The notes below the pieces were generated by a model that worked only from the letters and a program-made list of their open reading frames with translations, had not been told where the DNA came from and did no database searches. This document shows positions 49,861 to 58,844 of a DNA stretch of 64,000 nt, one piece after another. Within the stretch, counting starts at the first letter, position 1. Every line of letters starts with the position of its first letter. Made by a program: the position numbers and the translations under genes. The stretch comes from Neorhizobium alkalisoli (GTDB taxonomy: Bacteria > Pseudomonadota > Alphaproteobacteria > Rhizobiales > Rhizobiaceae), in assembly GCF_007829835.1 (NCBI RefSeq), contig NZ_VIWP01000005.1, positions 486,321 through 550,320 on the forward strand, read 5' to 3'.

Positions 49861-52800
49861 CTAATGCCCCGCCACCGCAGCCCGAGCCTTGGAAACAGCC
49901 TCCTTCATCCCTTCCCAAGGCGCCTCATCCGGTGCGAAACGCGCCCTCACATAGGCCGCAAGATCGGCAATCTGGCGATCGCTGAGGCTCTCGGCAAAGC
50001 CCGGCATCGACATGATCTCGAGATCTGCAGCACTGGCCTGCGCGGTCAAAACTGCCGGCGCATGCATGCCGCCCAGGATCGCGTTGATGACATTGTCCGG
50101 CCGGCCTGAGGAAACATTGGTGTTGAGGGCAAGACCTGCCAGCGGTGAAGCGCTCTCATGGCAGGAAACACAGGCCCCTTCGAAAATACGGGCCCCGGCA
50201 GGCGAGATTTCAAGTGCCCGCCCCTTGGCAGCATCGGCTGCCACCAGCTTCGCCTCACGCTGTTTCGCAGCCTCCTCACCGGACACCGCGTCCCCGCGGC
50301 TGGCGAGATATTCCGACATGGCGGCGATATCCTCGTCGGGCAGGGCCGAGAGCGATTTGACGACACCGGCCATCGGCCCGCCGGCACTGCCGTGATCGGC
50401 GGAATGCCCGGTGCGCAGGTAGTCGAACAGGGCGGCTCTCGTCCATCCGACCGGCGAGGCCCCTGCCCCGTTGATCGCAGGCGCAACCCAGCCATCGGCA
50501 TAACCACCGGCAAGATGCGCAGAACCCTGCTTCTCGGCACCGAGCATGTTGCGGTCGGTATGGCAGGCGGAACAGTGGCCGAGCGTCTCGACCAGATAGG
50601 CGCCGCGGTTCCAGCTCGCAGTCTTCGTCTCATCCACTTTGAATGGTTGTGGATCGAGATAAAGCACATTCCAGCCGGCAAGGAGCCCACGGATATTGAA
50701 GGGTGCCTTCAGCGTATTTTCGGGCGGCACCGCGACTGAGGGCGCCTGCGACATCAGATAGGCATAAAGCGCCTGAAGATCGGCTTCATCCGCGCCTGCA
50801 AAGGATGTGTAGGGATGGACAGGATAGAGATGCCGCCCATCCCGCGCCACGCCTTGGCGCATGGCCCGCTCAAACGCCGGATAAGACCAGTTGCCGATGC
50901 CGTGAACGAGATCGGGCGAGATATTGGTCGAATAGACCCGGCCGAACGGCGTTTCGAACCCGTGGCCACCGGAAAAAGCCGTGCCATCCGCCCCGACATG
51001 GCAGACATTACAGCCGGCAGCGGCTGCGACCAGCCGGCCCTTCTCGATCGTCGCGGCGCTGAACACGCCGGGATCCGGCCGTGGAATGGGAGCAAATGCG
51101 CCTCGGACCGGAGAGGCAAGCGTGATGCCACCAGCAACGGCCCCGGCAATGCCGGCCAGCGCCAAGGGCAGTTTCCACCAGCTGCGCTTCTTCGGAATTG
51201 CGGCTGCAGAACCGGCCAAAAGCTCTCCACGCTGTTCGCGCAGCGCCTTGAGAATACGATCCGGGGTCAGCGGCAGCTCGCGGAAGCGCAGGCCGGTCGC
51301 ATCATAGACCGCATTGACGATGGCCGCAGCACTCGGAACGGAGGCGGATTCGCCGACGCCAAGCGGCTCCTCATTCGGCCGCGGCAGCATCAGAACGTCG
51401 ATATCCGGCACTTCCGGGAAGGTCATGATGGGATAACCGCCCCATTCGACGCTTTCGACCTTCAGCCCGTCAAAGCTCACCTTCTCTTTCAGGACCCGGC
51501 TGAGCGACTGGATGACATTGCCATGGATCTGGTGTTTTACCCCGTCAGGGTTGATCATCAGGCCGGAATCCTGCCCGACTGTGATCTTGGTGACGGCGAT
51601 CTCGCCGGTCTTCTTGTTGACCGCAACATCGGCAACCCAGGCCGACCACGCGGCCGGCACGCCGGGAAACTTGCCATGGACATAAACGGCATAGGCAAAA
51701 CCGCGGCCATACAGGAGATCGCCTTCGGCGCCCTCGGTTTCGGGCCGGGTACGCGGTTTCCACTCAGCCTTTTCCGTAACCGCGCGCACGAGATCGGCGG
51801 CGCGGCTGTCGGTCAGATAGCGCAGCCGGTATTCGACCGGATCGACACCGGCGGCCGCGGCCAGCTCGTCGATAAAGCTCTCATGCGCAAAGGAGTTCGG
51901 CATGGCCGAGACGCCGCGAAACCATGAGGCGCGCGCGATCGGCGGCATGTCATGCACCGTCACCCGCATATTGCCGAAGGCATAGGGCGGGATCGCCGTG
52001 CGATCGCCCATCTCGGCGACATCGGGCGTATTCGGCACGCGGCCGGTCAGGATCAGTGCCAAAGTCGGCGACAGGTTGGATGGATAACGCGTGTCGAATT
52101 CATACCCCGCCGGGCCGCCTTCAAGATCGAGCCCGCCGCGCACATCGATCACCTGTGCAGCGCCCTTCGGTTCCCAGGCATGTTCCTGCTCGCGGGTCAG
52201 CTGCACGCGCACGGGCCGACCGACTGCCCGTGACAGAAGGGCTGCATCCGCCGTCACGTCATCGGCACAGTTGCGGCCATAACAGCCAGCGGCTTCAAGG
52301 CGCTCGACGACGATGCTGCTCTCCGGCATGCCGAGCAGCAGCGCCAGATCGCGGCGCATGGGATAGGGGTTTTGTGTTCCCGACCAGACGACGAGCTCAT
52401 CCGGCTTCCAGTCCGCCACGGCGCAGGAAGGGCCGATTGAGGCGTGCATCTGGTAGGGCCAGACATAGGTCCGCTCCATCAGCGGCGAAGCACCGGCAAG
52501 CGCGCGTTCCACATCGCCCTGATCGCGCAGCAGCCGCGGTTTCGAGCGGTTTTGACGGAGTGGCTCCTCCGGCTCACTTAGATCCTGGAAGTCCGGCAGA
52601 GCGTGCCACCTGGTCTTGAGCTCTCGGGCGGCCTGCGCTGCAAACTCTTCGCGCGTTGCGACAATCCCGATGAAATCGCCATCGACCACCACCGAAACGA
52701 TGCCGGGTATATGGGCAATCGACGCCTCATCGACGGAGATCAGGCTGCGGCCGACAAAATCGCCGCTGTCGAAACCGGTATAGGGAGGACGGACGACCCG

Positions 52801-53421
52801 GCCGTGCAGCATGCCCGGAACACGCACGTCATGAACATAGGACCATGTGCCGGTCGCCTTGGCGGCGATATCGTTACGCTTCTGCCCCTTGCCAACCAGC
52901 CTGTATTCGCCGACCGCCTTGACGGGTGCAGCCGGATCGATCTCGATCTCTTCGTTACGGCCGGAAATGAGTTCATCGAAATCCAGCTCCCAGTTGGATT
53001 CGCCCCGCGGCCGGATCACGCCGTTTTCGATCATCAGCACGGCCGGTTCCAGCGCATGCAAAGCACCTGCCATTTGCAACAGATGCCGACGCGCGGTGGC
53101 CGCGGCCAGACGCAAGGGTTTTGCCGCGATCTGGATCGTTTCGCTGGCGATGGTCGGCCCCTGATCCGGCACGGCCGTCGTCGTGCCGAGCACCATGGTC
53201 ACCCGTTCGAACGGAATATCCAGCTCTTCCGCAACGATCTGCGCAAGTGCCGTGCGGATGCCGGTGCCGAGATCGACATGGCCGTTAAAAGCGGTCACCT
53301 GACCGCCGGGCAGGATGGCAAGAAAAAGTTCACGCGCGCCGGCAGCGTTCCGGCGAATGACGAGCAATGCTTCCGGAACGTCGAAATAGGCTGAGGCCAT
53401 CATTTCTCGGGATTCGGTCAT
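49861..53421 (-). CDS. NicB-like molybdenum hydroxylase large subunit fused to three haem-c domains
   Basis: A 1186-residue fusion. Residues ~1-735 are a xanthine-dehydrogenase-type molybdopterin subunit (FNGHVDLGTGIRTALAQIV near 46-64, GVGESASVPSAAAIVNAVYD near 690-710). A membrane helix follows (~748-768), then a C-terminal part with three haem-c sites: CNVCH (~803), CSACH (~950) and CVSCH (~1083). This architecture and length match nicotinate hydroxylase NicB, which hydroxylates nicotinate at C6 with water and passes electrons to cytochromes. Related fusions act on isoquinoline or aldehydes, so nicotinate is likely but not certain. The ATG at 53421 overlaps the small-subunit stop (TGATG); a GTG one codon upstream is possible. 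Confidence 0.82.
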   Translation of the reverse strand: MTESREMMASAYFDVPEALLVIRRNAAGARELFLAILPGGQVTAFNGHVDLGTGIRTALAQIVAEELDIPFERVTMVLGTTTAVPDQGPTIASETIQIAAKPLRLAAATARRHLLQMAGALHALEPAVLMIENGVIRPRGESNWELDFDELISGRNEEIEIDPAAPVKAVGEYRLVGKGQKRNDIAAKATGTWSYVHDVRVPGMLHGRVVRPPYTGFDSGDFVGRSLISVDEASIAHIPGIVSVVVDGDFIGIVATREEFAAQAARELKTRWHALPDFQDLSEPEEPLRQNRSKPRLLRDQGDVERALAGASPLMERTYVWPYQMHASIGPSCAVADWKPDELVVWSGTQNPYPMRRDLALLLGMPESSIVVERLEAAGCYGRNCADDVTADAALLSRAVGRPVRVQLTREQEHAWEPKGAAQVIDVRGGLDLEGGPAGYEFDTRYPSNLSPTLALILTGRVPNTPDVAEMGDRTAIPPYAFGNMRVTVHDMPPIARASWFRGVSAMPNSFAHESFIDELAAAAGVDPVEYRLRYLTDSRAADLVRAVTEKAEWKPRTRPETEGAEGDLLYGRGFAYAVYVHGKFPGVPAAWSAWVADVAVNKKTGEIAVTKITVGQDSGLMINPDGVKHQIHGNVIQSLSRVLKEKVSFDGLKVESVEWGGYPIMTFPEVPDIDVLMLPRPNEEPLGVGESASVPSAAAIVNAVYDATGLRFRELPLTPDRILKALREQRGELLAGSAAAIPKKRSWWKLPLALAGIAGAVAGGITLASPVRGAFAPIPRPDPGVFSAATIEKGRLVAAAAGCNVCHVGADGTAFSGGHGFETPFGRVYSTNISPDLVHGIGNWSYPAFERAMRQGVARDGRHLYPVHPYTSFAGADEADLQALYAYLMSQAPSVAVPPENTLKAPFNIRGLLAGWNVLYLDPQPFKVDETKTASWNRGAYLVETLGHCSACHTDRNMLGAEKQGSAHLAGGYADGWVAPAINGAGASPVGWTRAALFDYLRTGHSADHGSAGGPMAGVVKSLSALPDEDIAAMSEYLASRGDAVSGEEAAKQREAKLVAADAAKGRALEISPAGARIFEGACVSCHESASPLAGLALNTNVSSGRPDNVINAILGGMHAPAVLTAQASAADLEIMSMPGFAESLSDRQIADLAAYVRARFAPDEAPWEGMKEAVSKARAAVAGH

Positions 53422-53960
53422 CACAATGCTTCCTCACGCCGGGATTTCTCGACCGGTATTTCCACAAGCCGAGTTTCATCGAGCCTGGCCTCGCGCATCA
53501 GTTCAACGGCCCGTCTTGCAGCCGCAAGGATCTCCATATGCGTACCGCAACGACAGAGATGGGCTTTCAGCGCCTCGCGGATATTGGCCTCTGTCGGATC
53601 GGGATTGCGGTTGATGAGGCCTGCCACGGCCATGATCATGCCGTTGAGACAATAGCCGCACTGGGCCGCCTGCTGTTCGACAAAAGCCTTTTGGACAGGA
53701 TGCGGCGCCTCCACCGTGCCGAGACCTTCCAGCGTGACGATCTGCCGGCCCTCAGCAGCGGCAACCGAGATTGAACAGGAGCGAACGGTCTTGCCGTTGA
53801 CGAGCACCGCGCAGGCGCCGCATTCACCGAGCCCGCAACCGAATTTCGGGCCGTTCAGACAGAGATCATTGCGAAGGACGTAAAGCAGAGGCGTATCGGG
53901 CGACAGGTCAAGTTCGTGGCTCTTGCCATTGACCGTGAGATGGATGCTCTGCGGCTTCAT
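53421..53960 (-). CDS. NicA-like [2Fe-2S] small subunit of molybdenum hydroxylase
   Basis: The 179-residue protein has both clusters of the family: the plant-ferredoxin type with Cys42, Cys47, Cys50 and Cys62 (FGCGLGECGAC...RSC), and the molybdenum-hydroxylase type with Cys101, Cys104, Cys136 and Cys138 (QCGYC...CRCG). These relay electrons from the molybdenum site. I begin at the ATG at 53960; GTG at 53972 is an alternative and the longer frame is unlikely. A tail of about 25 charged residues follows the usual end. Operator E lies about 170 bases upstream. It forms the enzyme with the large subunit at 49861. Confidence 0.88.
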   Translation of the reverse strand: MKPQSIHLTVNGKSHELDLSPDTPLLYVLRNDLCLNGPKFGCGLGECGACAVLVNGKTVRSCSISVAAAEGRQIVTLEGLGTVEAPHPVQKAFVEQQAAQCGYCLNGMIMAVAGLINRNPDPTEANIREALKAHLCRCGTHMEILAAARRAVELMREARLDETRLVEIPVEKSRREEAL

Positions 53961-54132
53961 CAGCGTTTGCACCGACCTGGGCGAACAGACCCGTACAACG
54001 CCCGACGACAGACCGCGCCTTGCCGGAGGCGGCCTGTCCGAAGACAGATGTGACCGAGCACCGGCCAAAAGACCGGCAGCCGGTCATGACCAGCTAGAAT
54101 TCTCATCTCGTTCCCCGGGTCTTGGCGCCCAT

Positions 54133-54174
54133 CGTTTGTATGCAAATGATTGCCAGTCAGCACCCGACTGTCAA
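54133..54174 (-). promoter_or_regulatory. Operator E and promoter of the nicAB-like genes
   Basis: TTGACA (54169-54174) is followed after 20 bases by CATTTGCATACAAACG (54133-54148) in the direction of transcription. The palindrome would cover the -10/+1 region. The leader to the small-subunit ATG is about 170 bases. Confidence 0.78.
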
Positions 54175-54242
54175 TCCTATTTCGGGGCGCCTGAGAAATT
54201 ACCGCTCAGGCGTTTCCCGTCTGGGCAAGGCAACCATAAGGC

Positions 54243-54806
54243 TCACAGCAAAAGCCGCGCGCTTTCGACCAGCTGGATCTGCTCCGGCAGACGGGGCAGA
54301 AGATGTTTTAGCACGGCGTCATGCGCATCGACGGAACTGCTGCAGACGGCATCGGCGGCGATCGCGACATGGAAGCCGGCGTCTATGGCATCGAAGACGC
54401 TGGCGAGCACGCAGACATCGGTCTCGGCACCACTGAATATCAGCCTGCCCACACCTTCTGCCTTCAGCCTCTCGGCAAATCCGGGCACTTCAAAAATCGA
54501 ATACGTAGTCTTTTCGACGATCGTCTCAGGCCGTGCGATTTTACGCAAGGGTTCGATAAGATCCTGCATGCCGGGGTCGATATCTTGCGTCGTCATTGCC
54601 GACCATCGGTCGTAATAGCTGCGCCATGCACCCAGCGCCGCTTCCGGCGATGCGGGAAGCATGAATTTCGCAAACAGGGTGCGGCCAGCATAGGCGTCGC
54701 AAAGCATCAGCACATTCGGCAGAATGTCTGCGAGCGCCGGCGCATGCCATGGCGTCTCTTCCGCGAACATGCGCTGCATGTCGATGACGATATGGCGGGT
54801 TTCCAT
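54243..54806 (-). CDS. Isochorismatase-family cysteine hydrolase
   Basis: A 187-residue protein with HIVIDMQRMFAEETPW (~5-20; Asp9 of the triad), KTTYSIFEVPGF (~99-110; the triad Lys region) and FSGAETDVCVLASVFDAIDAGF (~123-144; the Cys nucleophile). Members include maleamate amidohydrolase of nicotinate degradation (NicF), nicotinamidase and ureidoacrylate hydrolase. It starts eight bases after the ATPase gene's stop and ends the Pot-like operon under operator F. A role in freeing ammonia from an amide, or in converting an imported amide, is likely; the specific substrate is not determined. Confidence 0.83.
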   Translation of the reverse strand: METRHIVIDMQRMFAEETPWHAPALADILPNVLMLCDAYAGRTLFAKFMLPASPEAALGAWRSYYDRWSAMTTQDIDPGMQDLIEPLRKIARPETIVEKTTYSIFEVPGFAERLKAEGVGRLIFSGAETDVCVLASVFDAIDAGFHVAIAADAVCSSSVDAHDAVLKHLLPRLPEQIQLVESARLLL

Positions 54807-54814
54807 AGCCGCCT

Positions 54815-55888
54815 CTAGGCCTGATCCTGTAACAGGATCGTATGCTTCGGCTCCCAGGTCAGCGTCACCTGCGCGCCTTCCGGGATGATCGTACCGGTCG
54901 TATTCTGCGCAAAGATCTTGAATGGCGTGCCGTCGCTGGCGGTCAGCACATAGGTCAAGGCAGCACCTGCATAGATGACCGCAGTCACCCGTGCCTGCAA
55001 ACGGTTCAGTCCGGGCTCAGCATCGGCAACACCCTCGACGATCCTTATCTTCTCCGGCCGCACGGCAAGCGTCACGCTTTGCCCGTCCGAAGGCGCGACC
55101 TCTGCATCGGCAAGCCGAATGGCCGTACCATCGGAGAGAGTGACGATCCGCGCGGAAACCGTGCCGGTGAGGAAATTCGTATCGCCCAGGAATTCGGCCG
55201 CAAACCGCGTTTTCGGCTTTTCATAGATATCCGTCGGAACACCCATCTGGACGATCTGGCCGCGATCGAGAATGGCGACCTGATCGGAAAGAGCAAGCGC
55301 CTCTTCCTGGTCGTGGGTAACGAACACCGTCGTCAGTCCCGTCTCTCGCTGGATACGCTTCAGCTCCACCTGCATTTCCTGCCGCAGTCGCCGATCAAGC
55401 GCAGAAAGCGGTTCATCGAGCAAAAGAACGCTCGGCTGAATCACCAGTGCACGGGCAAGCGCAACACGTTGCTGCTGGCCACCCGAGAGCTGTTTTGGCT
55501 TACGATCGCCAAACCCCGGCAGTCGCACCATTTCCAGTGCCCTGTCGATCTGGCTGCGCGCCTCGGCACCCTTGATGCCGCGCCGGGCGAGGCCGAAGGC
55601 GACGTTTTCGCGCACGGTCATATGCGGGAACAGAGCGTAGGACTGGAATACCATGCCGATATTGCGGGCCCAGACGGGTACATTGGTCACATTCCGACTG
55701 CCGATCGAAACCGTGCCGCTATCCGGCGTCACAAAGCCGGCAACGATCCTGAGCAGGGTCGTCTTGCCGGAGCCGGACGGCCCGAGCAGACTGGTGAAGG
55801 ATCCTTCCGGAAACTGCGTGGTAATGTCCGACAGGACGGATACCTGGCCATAATTCTTGGCGACGGAGTTGATCTTAACGTTTGTCAC
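54815..55888 (-). CDS. ABC transporter ATP-binding protein, PotA-like
   Basis: A 357-residue ATPase with Walker A GPSGSGKTT (~35-43), Q-loop FQSYALFPH (~80-88), signature LSGGQQQRVALAR (~134-146), Walker B VLLLDEPLSAL and switch VTHD. A TOBE domain fills the last ~100 residues. The GTG at 55888 is chosen for the strong GGAGG five bases upstream; it overlaps the permease stop by 14 bases. It powers the second PotABCD-like importer of the window, under operator F. Confidence 0.9.
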   Translation of the reverse strand: MTNVKINSVAKNYGQVSVLSDITTQFPEGSFTSLLGPSGSGKTTLLRIVAGFVTPDSGTVSIGSRNVTNVPVWARNIGMVFQSYALFPHMTVRENVAFGLARRGIKGAEARSQIDRALEMVRLPGFGDRKPKQLSGGQQQRVALARALVIQPSVLLLDEPLSALDRRLRQEMQVELKRIQRETGLTTVFVTHDQEEALALSDQVAILDRGQIVQMGVPTDIYEKPKTRFAAEFLGDTNFLTGTVSARIVTLSDGTAIRLADAEVAPSDGQSVTLAVRPEKIRIVEGVADAEPGLNRLQARVTAVIYAGAALTYVLTASDGTPFKIFAQNTTGTIIPEGAQVTLTWEPKHTILLQDQA

Positions 55889-56654
55889 GATTGCCTCCGG
55901 GGCGCGCAAAGACGGCGAATACGACGATGACCGCCATCGACCCCAGAAGAAGGATGGTCGATATGGCGTTGATCTCCGGCGTGAAACCTTTGCGGATTGC
56001 TGAATAGATCTGCACCGGCAGCGTGGTGAAGCCCGGTGTCGACAGGAAATATGAAATCACGAACTGGTCGAGCGAGACGGCGAAGGCAAAGAGGGCAGCC
56101 CCCAGAATGCTCGGCGCCAGAAGCGGCAGCGTGACCGAGAAGAAGGCATGCACCGGCGTCGAGCCGAGGCTCATGGCCGCCTCCTCCAGATCGGCGCGGA
56201 TCGTCTGTAACCCCGTGCCGACGACCAGCACGACATAAGGAATGGCCAGCGCCACATGGCCGAGGATCAGCGCATGCATGCCGCGCCCGATACCCGTCCA
56301 GAAGAAGAAGACCAGCATGGCCGTGCCGGTGATGAGCCACGGAATGGCGATCGGCGGCAGGAGCAGCAGCTGCAACAGCGACTTTCCGCGGATCACCCGC
56401 CGCCCGAGTGCGACTGCCGCCATCGTGCCGGCAACCGTCGCGACCACGGCGGTGATCAGCGCGATCACGACCGAGTTGATGCCCGACGAGATCAGCTGGC
56501 TGTTATCCGCAAGCGCGACATACCATTTCGTCGTGAAATGGAAGGGCAGCTCGTAAAGCGAGGAGTCGTTGAACCCCATTGCCATCATCACGATGATCGG
56601 CAGATAGAGGAAGACCAGAATGGCAAGCAAATAGAATTTTCCGAGAGCGATCAT
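55875..56654 (-). CDS. ABC transporter permease, PotC-like
   Basis: A 259-residue permease with six helices. The EAA loop is ADLEEAAMSLGSTPVHAFFSVTLP (~160-183). The ATG at 56654 makes an ATGA overlap with the PotB-like gene; the longer frame upstream is a shadow of that gene. It forms the channel with the protein at 56651. Confidence 0.88.
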   Translation of the reverse strand: MIALGKFYLLAILVFLYLPIIVMMAMGFNDSSLYELPFHFTTKWYVALADNSQLISSGINSVVIALITAVVATVAGTMAAVALGRRVIRGKSLLQLLLLPPIAIPWLITGTAMLVFFFWTGIGRGMHALILGHVALAIPYVVLVVGTGLQTIRADLEEAAMSLGSTPVHAFFSVTLPLLAPSILGAALFAFAVSLDQFVISYFLSTPGFTTLPVQIYSAIRKGFTPEINAISTILLLGSMAVIVVFAVFARPGGNRDKR

Positions 56655-57568
56655 GCGGCAGCTCCCGAATTTCTTCTGAGCACGCCCGAAAAGGTCGCGA
56701 AGATGGCGAGCACCACGGCCAGCATGGTGAAGGAGAGTGCAGCCCCGAGCGGCCAGTTGAAGGCCTGGGTGAACTGGTCCTCGATCACCGTTCCCATCGT
56801 AACACCGACGCGACCGCCGAGAATACGCGGCTCCATAAAGGCGCCGATGACGGGAACGAAGGTGAGAACAGCCCCTGTGGTCAGGCCCGGCAATGCCAGC
56901 GGCACAAGGATCTTGCCGAGAATGGTCCACCAGCGTGCGCCAAGGCTTTCGGCCGCCTCCAGAATGGAGTCGTCGATCGTCACCAGCGCGATGTAACAGG
57001 TGAGGATCATATAGGGCAGATAGCCGTGCACGAGGCCGAGCACGATGGCTGGCCGCGTATAGAGAAAGCCGATCGACCCGGCATCGGGCAGGACCGAATG
57101 CAGGAGCATGTCGAGAAAACCGCCTTCGCGCAAAACCATCGTCCAGGAGAAGACACGCACGAGGCCATTGGTCCAGAACGGCAGCAGGATCAGGATCAGC
57201 AGCGTTTCACGCACCCGCCCCGTCGTCGCACGGGCAAGCGCCAGAGCGGCAAAAAAACCGAGAATCGCGCAACTCAGCGTCGCCCAGAAACCCATCAACA
57301 GGGAATCCCAGGCGATCTTCACCAGATAGGGCTGGGTATAGAAAGCCTGATAGTGCTTGAGGGTGAAGACGATCGGTGTCTTGCCCATGGGCGTCGCGTT
57401 CATGAAGCTGAACACGAACATGGTACAGAGCGGCAGAAAGACCGCCAGCAACAGCCAGGCATAGGAGGGCAGCAAAAGCGCTATGGTCGCAACGCTGCCC
57501 GGAATGCCGCGCCGAGCAGGCACGCCGGAAGGCGTGCCTGTCGAAGCTACGGGAATATCAGCCGGCAT
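56651..57568 (-). CDS. ABC transporter permease, PotB-like
   Basis: A 305-residue permease with six helices and an N-terminal hydrophilic lead of about 25 residues. The EAA loop reads DSILEAAESLGARWWTILGKILVPL (~196-220). It overlaps the binding-protein stop by 11 bases. In the order binding protein, PotB, PotC, PotA, hydrolase, the operon is complete without outside parts. Confidence 0.88.
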   Translation of the reverse strand: MPADIPVASTGTPSGVPARRGIPGSVATIALLLPSYAWLLLAVFLPLCTMFVFSFMNATPMGKTPIVFTLKHYQAFYTQPYLVKIAWDSLLMGFWATLSCAILGFFAALALARATTGRVRETLLILILLPFWTNGLVRVFSWTMVLREGGFLDMLLHSVLPDAGSIGFLYTRPAIVLGLVHGYLPYMILTCYIALVTIDDSILEAAESLGARWWTILGKILVPLALPGLTTGAVLTFVPVIGAFMEPRILGGRVGVTMGTVIEDQFTQAFNWPLGAALSFTMLAVVLAIFATFSGVLRRNSGAAA

Positions 57569-58634
57569 AGGAAGCTTTCACTTCCTGCCAGAGATTGTTG
57601 AAGGCCTCACGCCGGTCGTCCGGCAGGGCCGACTGGATCGTCATCGTCTTCAGATAGGCCTGCTTGTGAATGACGCGGTTGAGATCGTCAGCCGGCAGCT
57701 TTTCCATGGCAGCAGCGCTGGCGGAAGCCGGTGCACCGACCTTGGTTGCCCATTCGAAATAGAAGTCCGGATCGATCATATAGTTGATGAAGTCGAGCGC
57801 AGCCTTGGCATTCGGCGCACTCGCGGGGACACAGAGATTGTCCAGCCAGCCGATGCCACCTTCCTTCGGAACGACGAATTCGACGGGCAGCTTGCTGTTG
57901 CGCTTGGAGCGAACGGCAGCGCCGGACCAGTAGACCGACAGATCGAATTCCTTGGCGGCAAAAGACTTGTTCCACTGGTCTTCGCTCGACCAGAGAAGCT
58001 TGACGTTATCCTTGAAGCCCTTGAGCTTGTCGCCGACAGCCTTCAGGTCACTCGGATTGTTCATGTCCTGGCCGGAGAGAAGCGCACCGATGGCGACACC
58101 CGTCACCGCATCGTCGAACAGCGCAACCTTGCCCTTGAAGGCAGGATCGGCGAGCGCGGCATAGCTTTCCGGCTTCTTGTCGCCTTCGCGGATGGCAAGC
58201 GAGGTAATGCCCCAGACCCAGGCGACGCCAAAAGTCTTGCCGCCGAACTTGAGGTTCGCATGGTCCTTCAGTTCCGGCGAGAGGTTCGCGGAATTGGGAA
58301 CACCTGCGAAATCGACCGGGACGATGAGGCCTTCATTCGCGGCCTGCTGGGTGCGGGCGCTGTTGATGAGAACGACGTCGTAAGCACCCGGATTGGTGCG
58401 CAGCTTGGTCAGCATTTCAGGTTCGGAGCTGAAATAGTCATGCACGACTTCAATGCCGGTCTTGGCCTTGAACTTTTCGAGCGCCCATTTTTCGTCGGTG
58501 CCGTAACCCTGCCAGTTGAGCACGGTGATCTTGGTTGCCGCACGAGCGGTGCTGGCGCCAAATGACAGCGGCGAGGCGGCAAGCGCCCCTGCTCCCATGA
58601 GGCCGAGGGTCTGACGACGCGTAGTCTTAATCAT
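57558..58634 (-). CDS. Extracellular solute-binding protein, PotD-like
   Basis: A 358-residue periplasmic protein. It has a Tat signal (KTTRRQTLGLMGAGALAAS), cleaved after ARA (~33), and the mature start TKITVLNWQGYGTDEKWALEKF is close to PotD/PotF polyamine binding proteins. WVWGITSLAIREGDKKPES lies near 140-160. The ATG at 58634 has AAGGGG upstream; the longer frame is rejected. Operator F lies about 145 bases upstream. The ligand is not certain: co-regulation with NicAB-like and glycosidase genes suggests a positively charged or zwitterionic N-compound such as a betaine-type pyridine rather than a polyamine. That is inference. Confidence 0.88.
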   Translation of the reverse strand: MIKTTRRQTLGLMGAGALAASPLSFGASTARAATKITVLNWQGYGTDEKWALEKFKAKTGIEVVHDYFSSEPEMLTKLRTNPGAYDVVLINSARTQQAANEGLIVPVDFAGVPNSANLSPELKDHANLKFGGKTFGVAWVWGITSLAIREGDKKPESYAALADPAFKGKVALFDDAVTGVAIGALLSGQDMNNPSDLKAVGDKLKGFKDNVKLLWSSEDQWNKSFAAKEFDLSVYWSGAAVRSKRNSKLPVEFVVPKEGGIGWLDNLCVPASAPNAKAALDFINYMIDPDFYFEWATKVGAPASASAAAMEKLPADDLNRVIHKQAYLKTMTIQSALPDDRREAFNNLWQEVKASYAG

Positions 58635-58779
58635 GCTGGATCCCCTTGTTGATCGCTCTTCCCGACCTGCCTTGAACGACAGGCACGTATCCGAATATCT
58701 TTGCACGATCGGATCCCTCGAATTTTACCGACAACCCGTTTCCTCGCAGATCATCGAACCTTTCGAAGGCCCTCATTTT

Positions 58780-58823
58780 TGTTTGTGTACAAACGAGTAT
58801 GGCCTAGCTTTTTTCTTTGTCAA
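58780..58823 (-). promoter_or_regulatory. Operator F and promoter of the second Pot-like operon
   Basis: TTGACA (58818-58823), a 16-base spacer, CATACT as -10, then CGTTTGTACACAAACA (58780-58795). The -35-to-operator distance is 22 bases. The palindrome again covers the expected start site. Confidence 0.78.
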
Positions 58824-58844
58824 GCAGCCCTCGGATCAACCGGC

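Noticed and set aside
33649..54806. Presence of the classical aerobic nicotinate route (NicC, NicX, NicD, NicE)
   Set aside because: No flavin monooxygenase, 2,5-dihydroxypyridine dioxygenase or maleate isomerase genes were found. Only an isochorismatase-fold hydrolase could match NicF, which is not enough.
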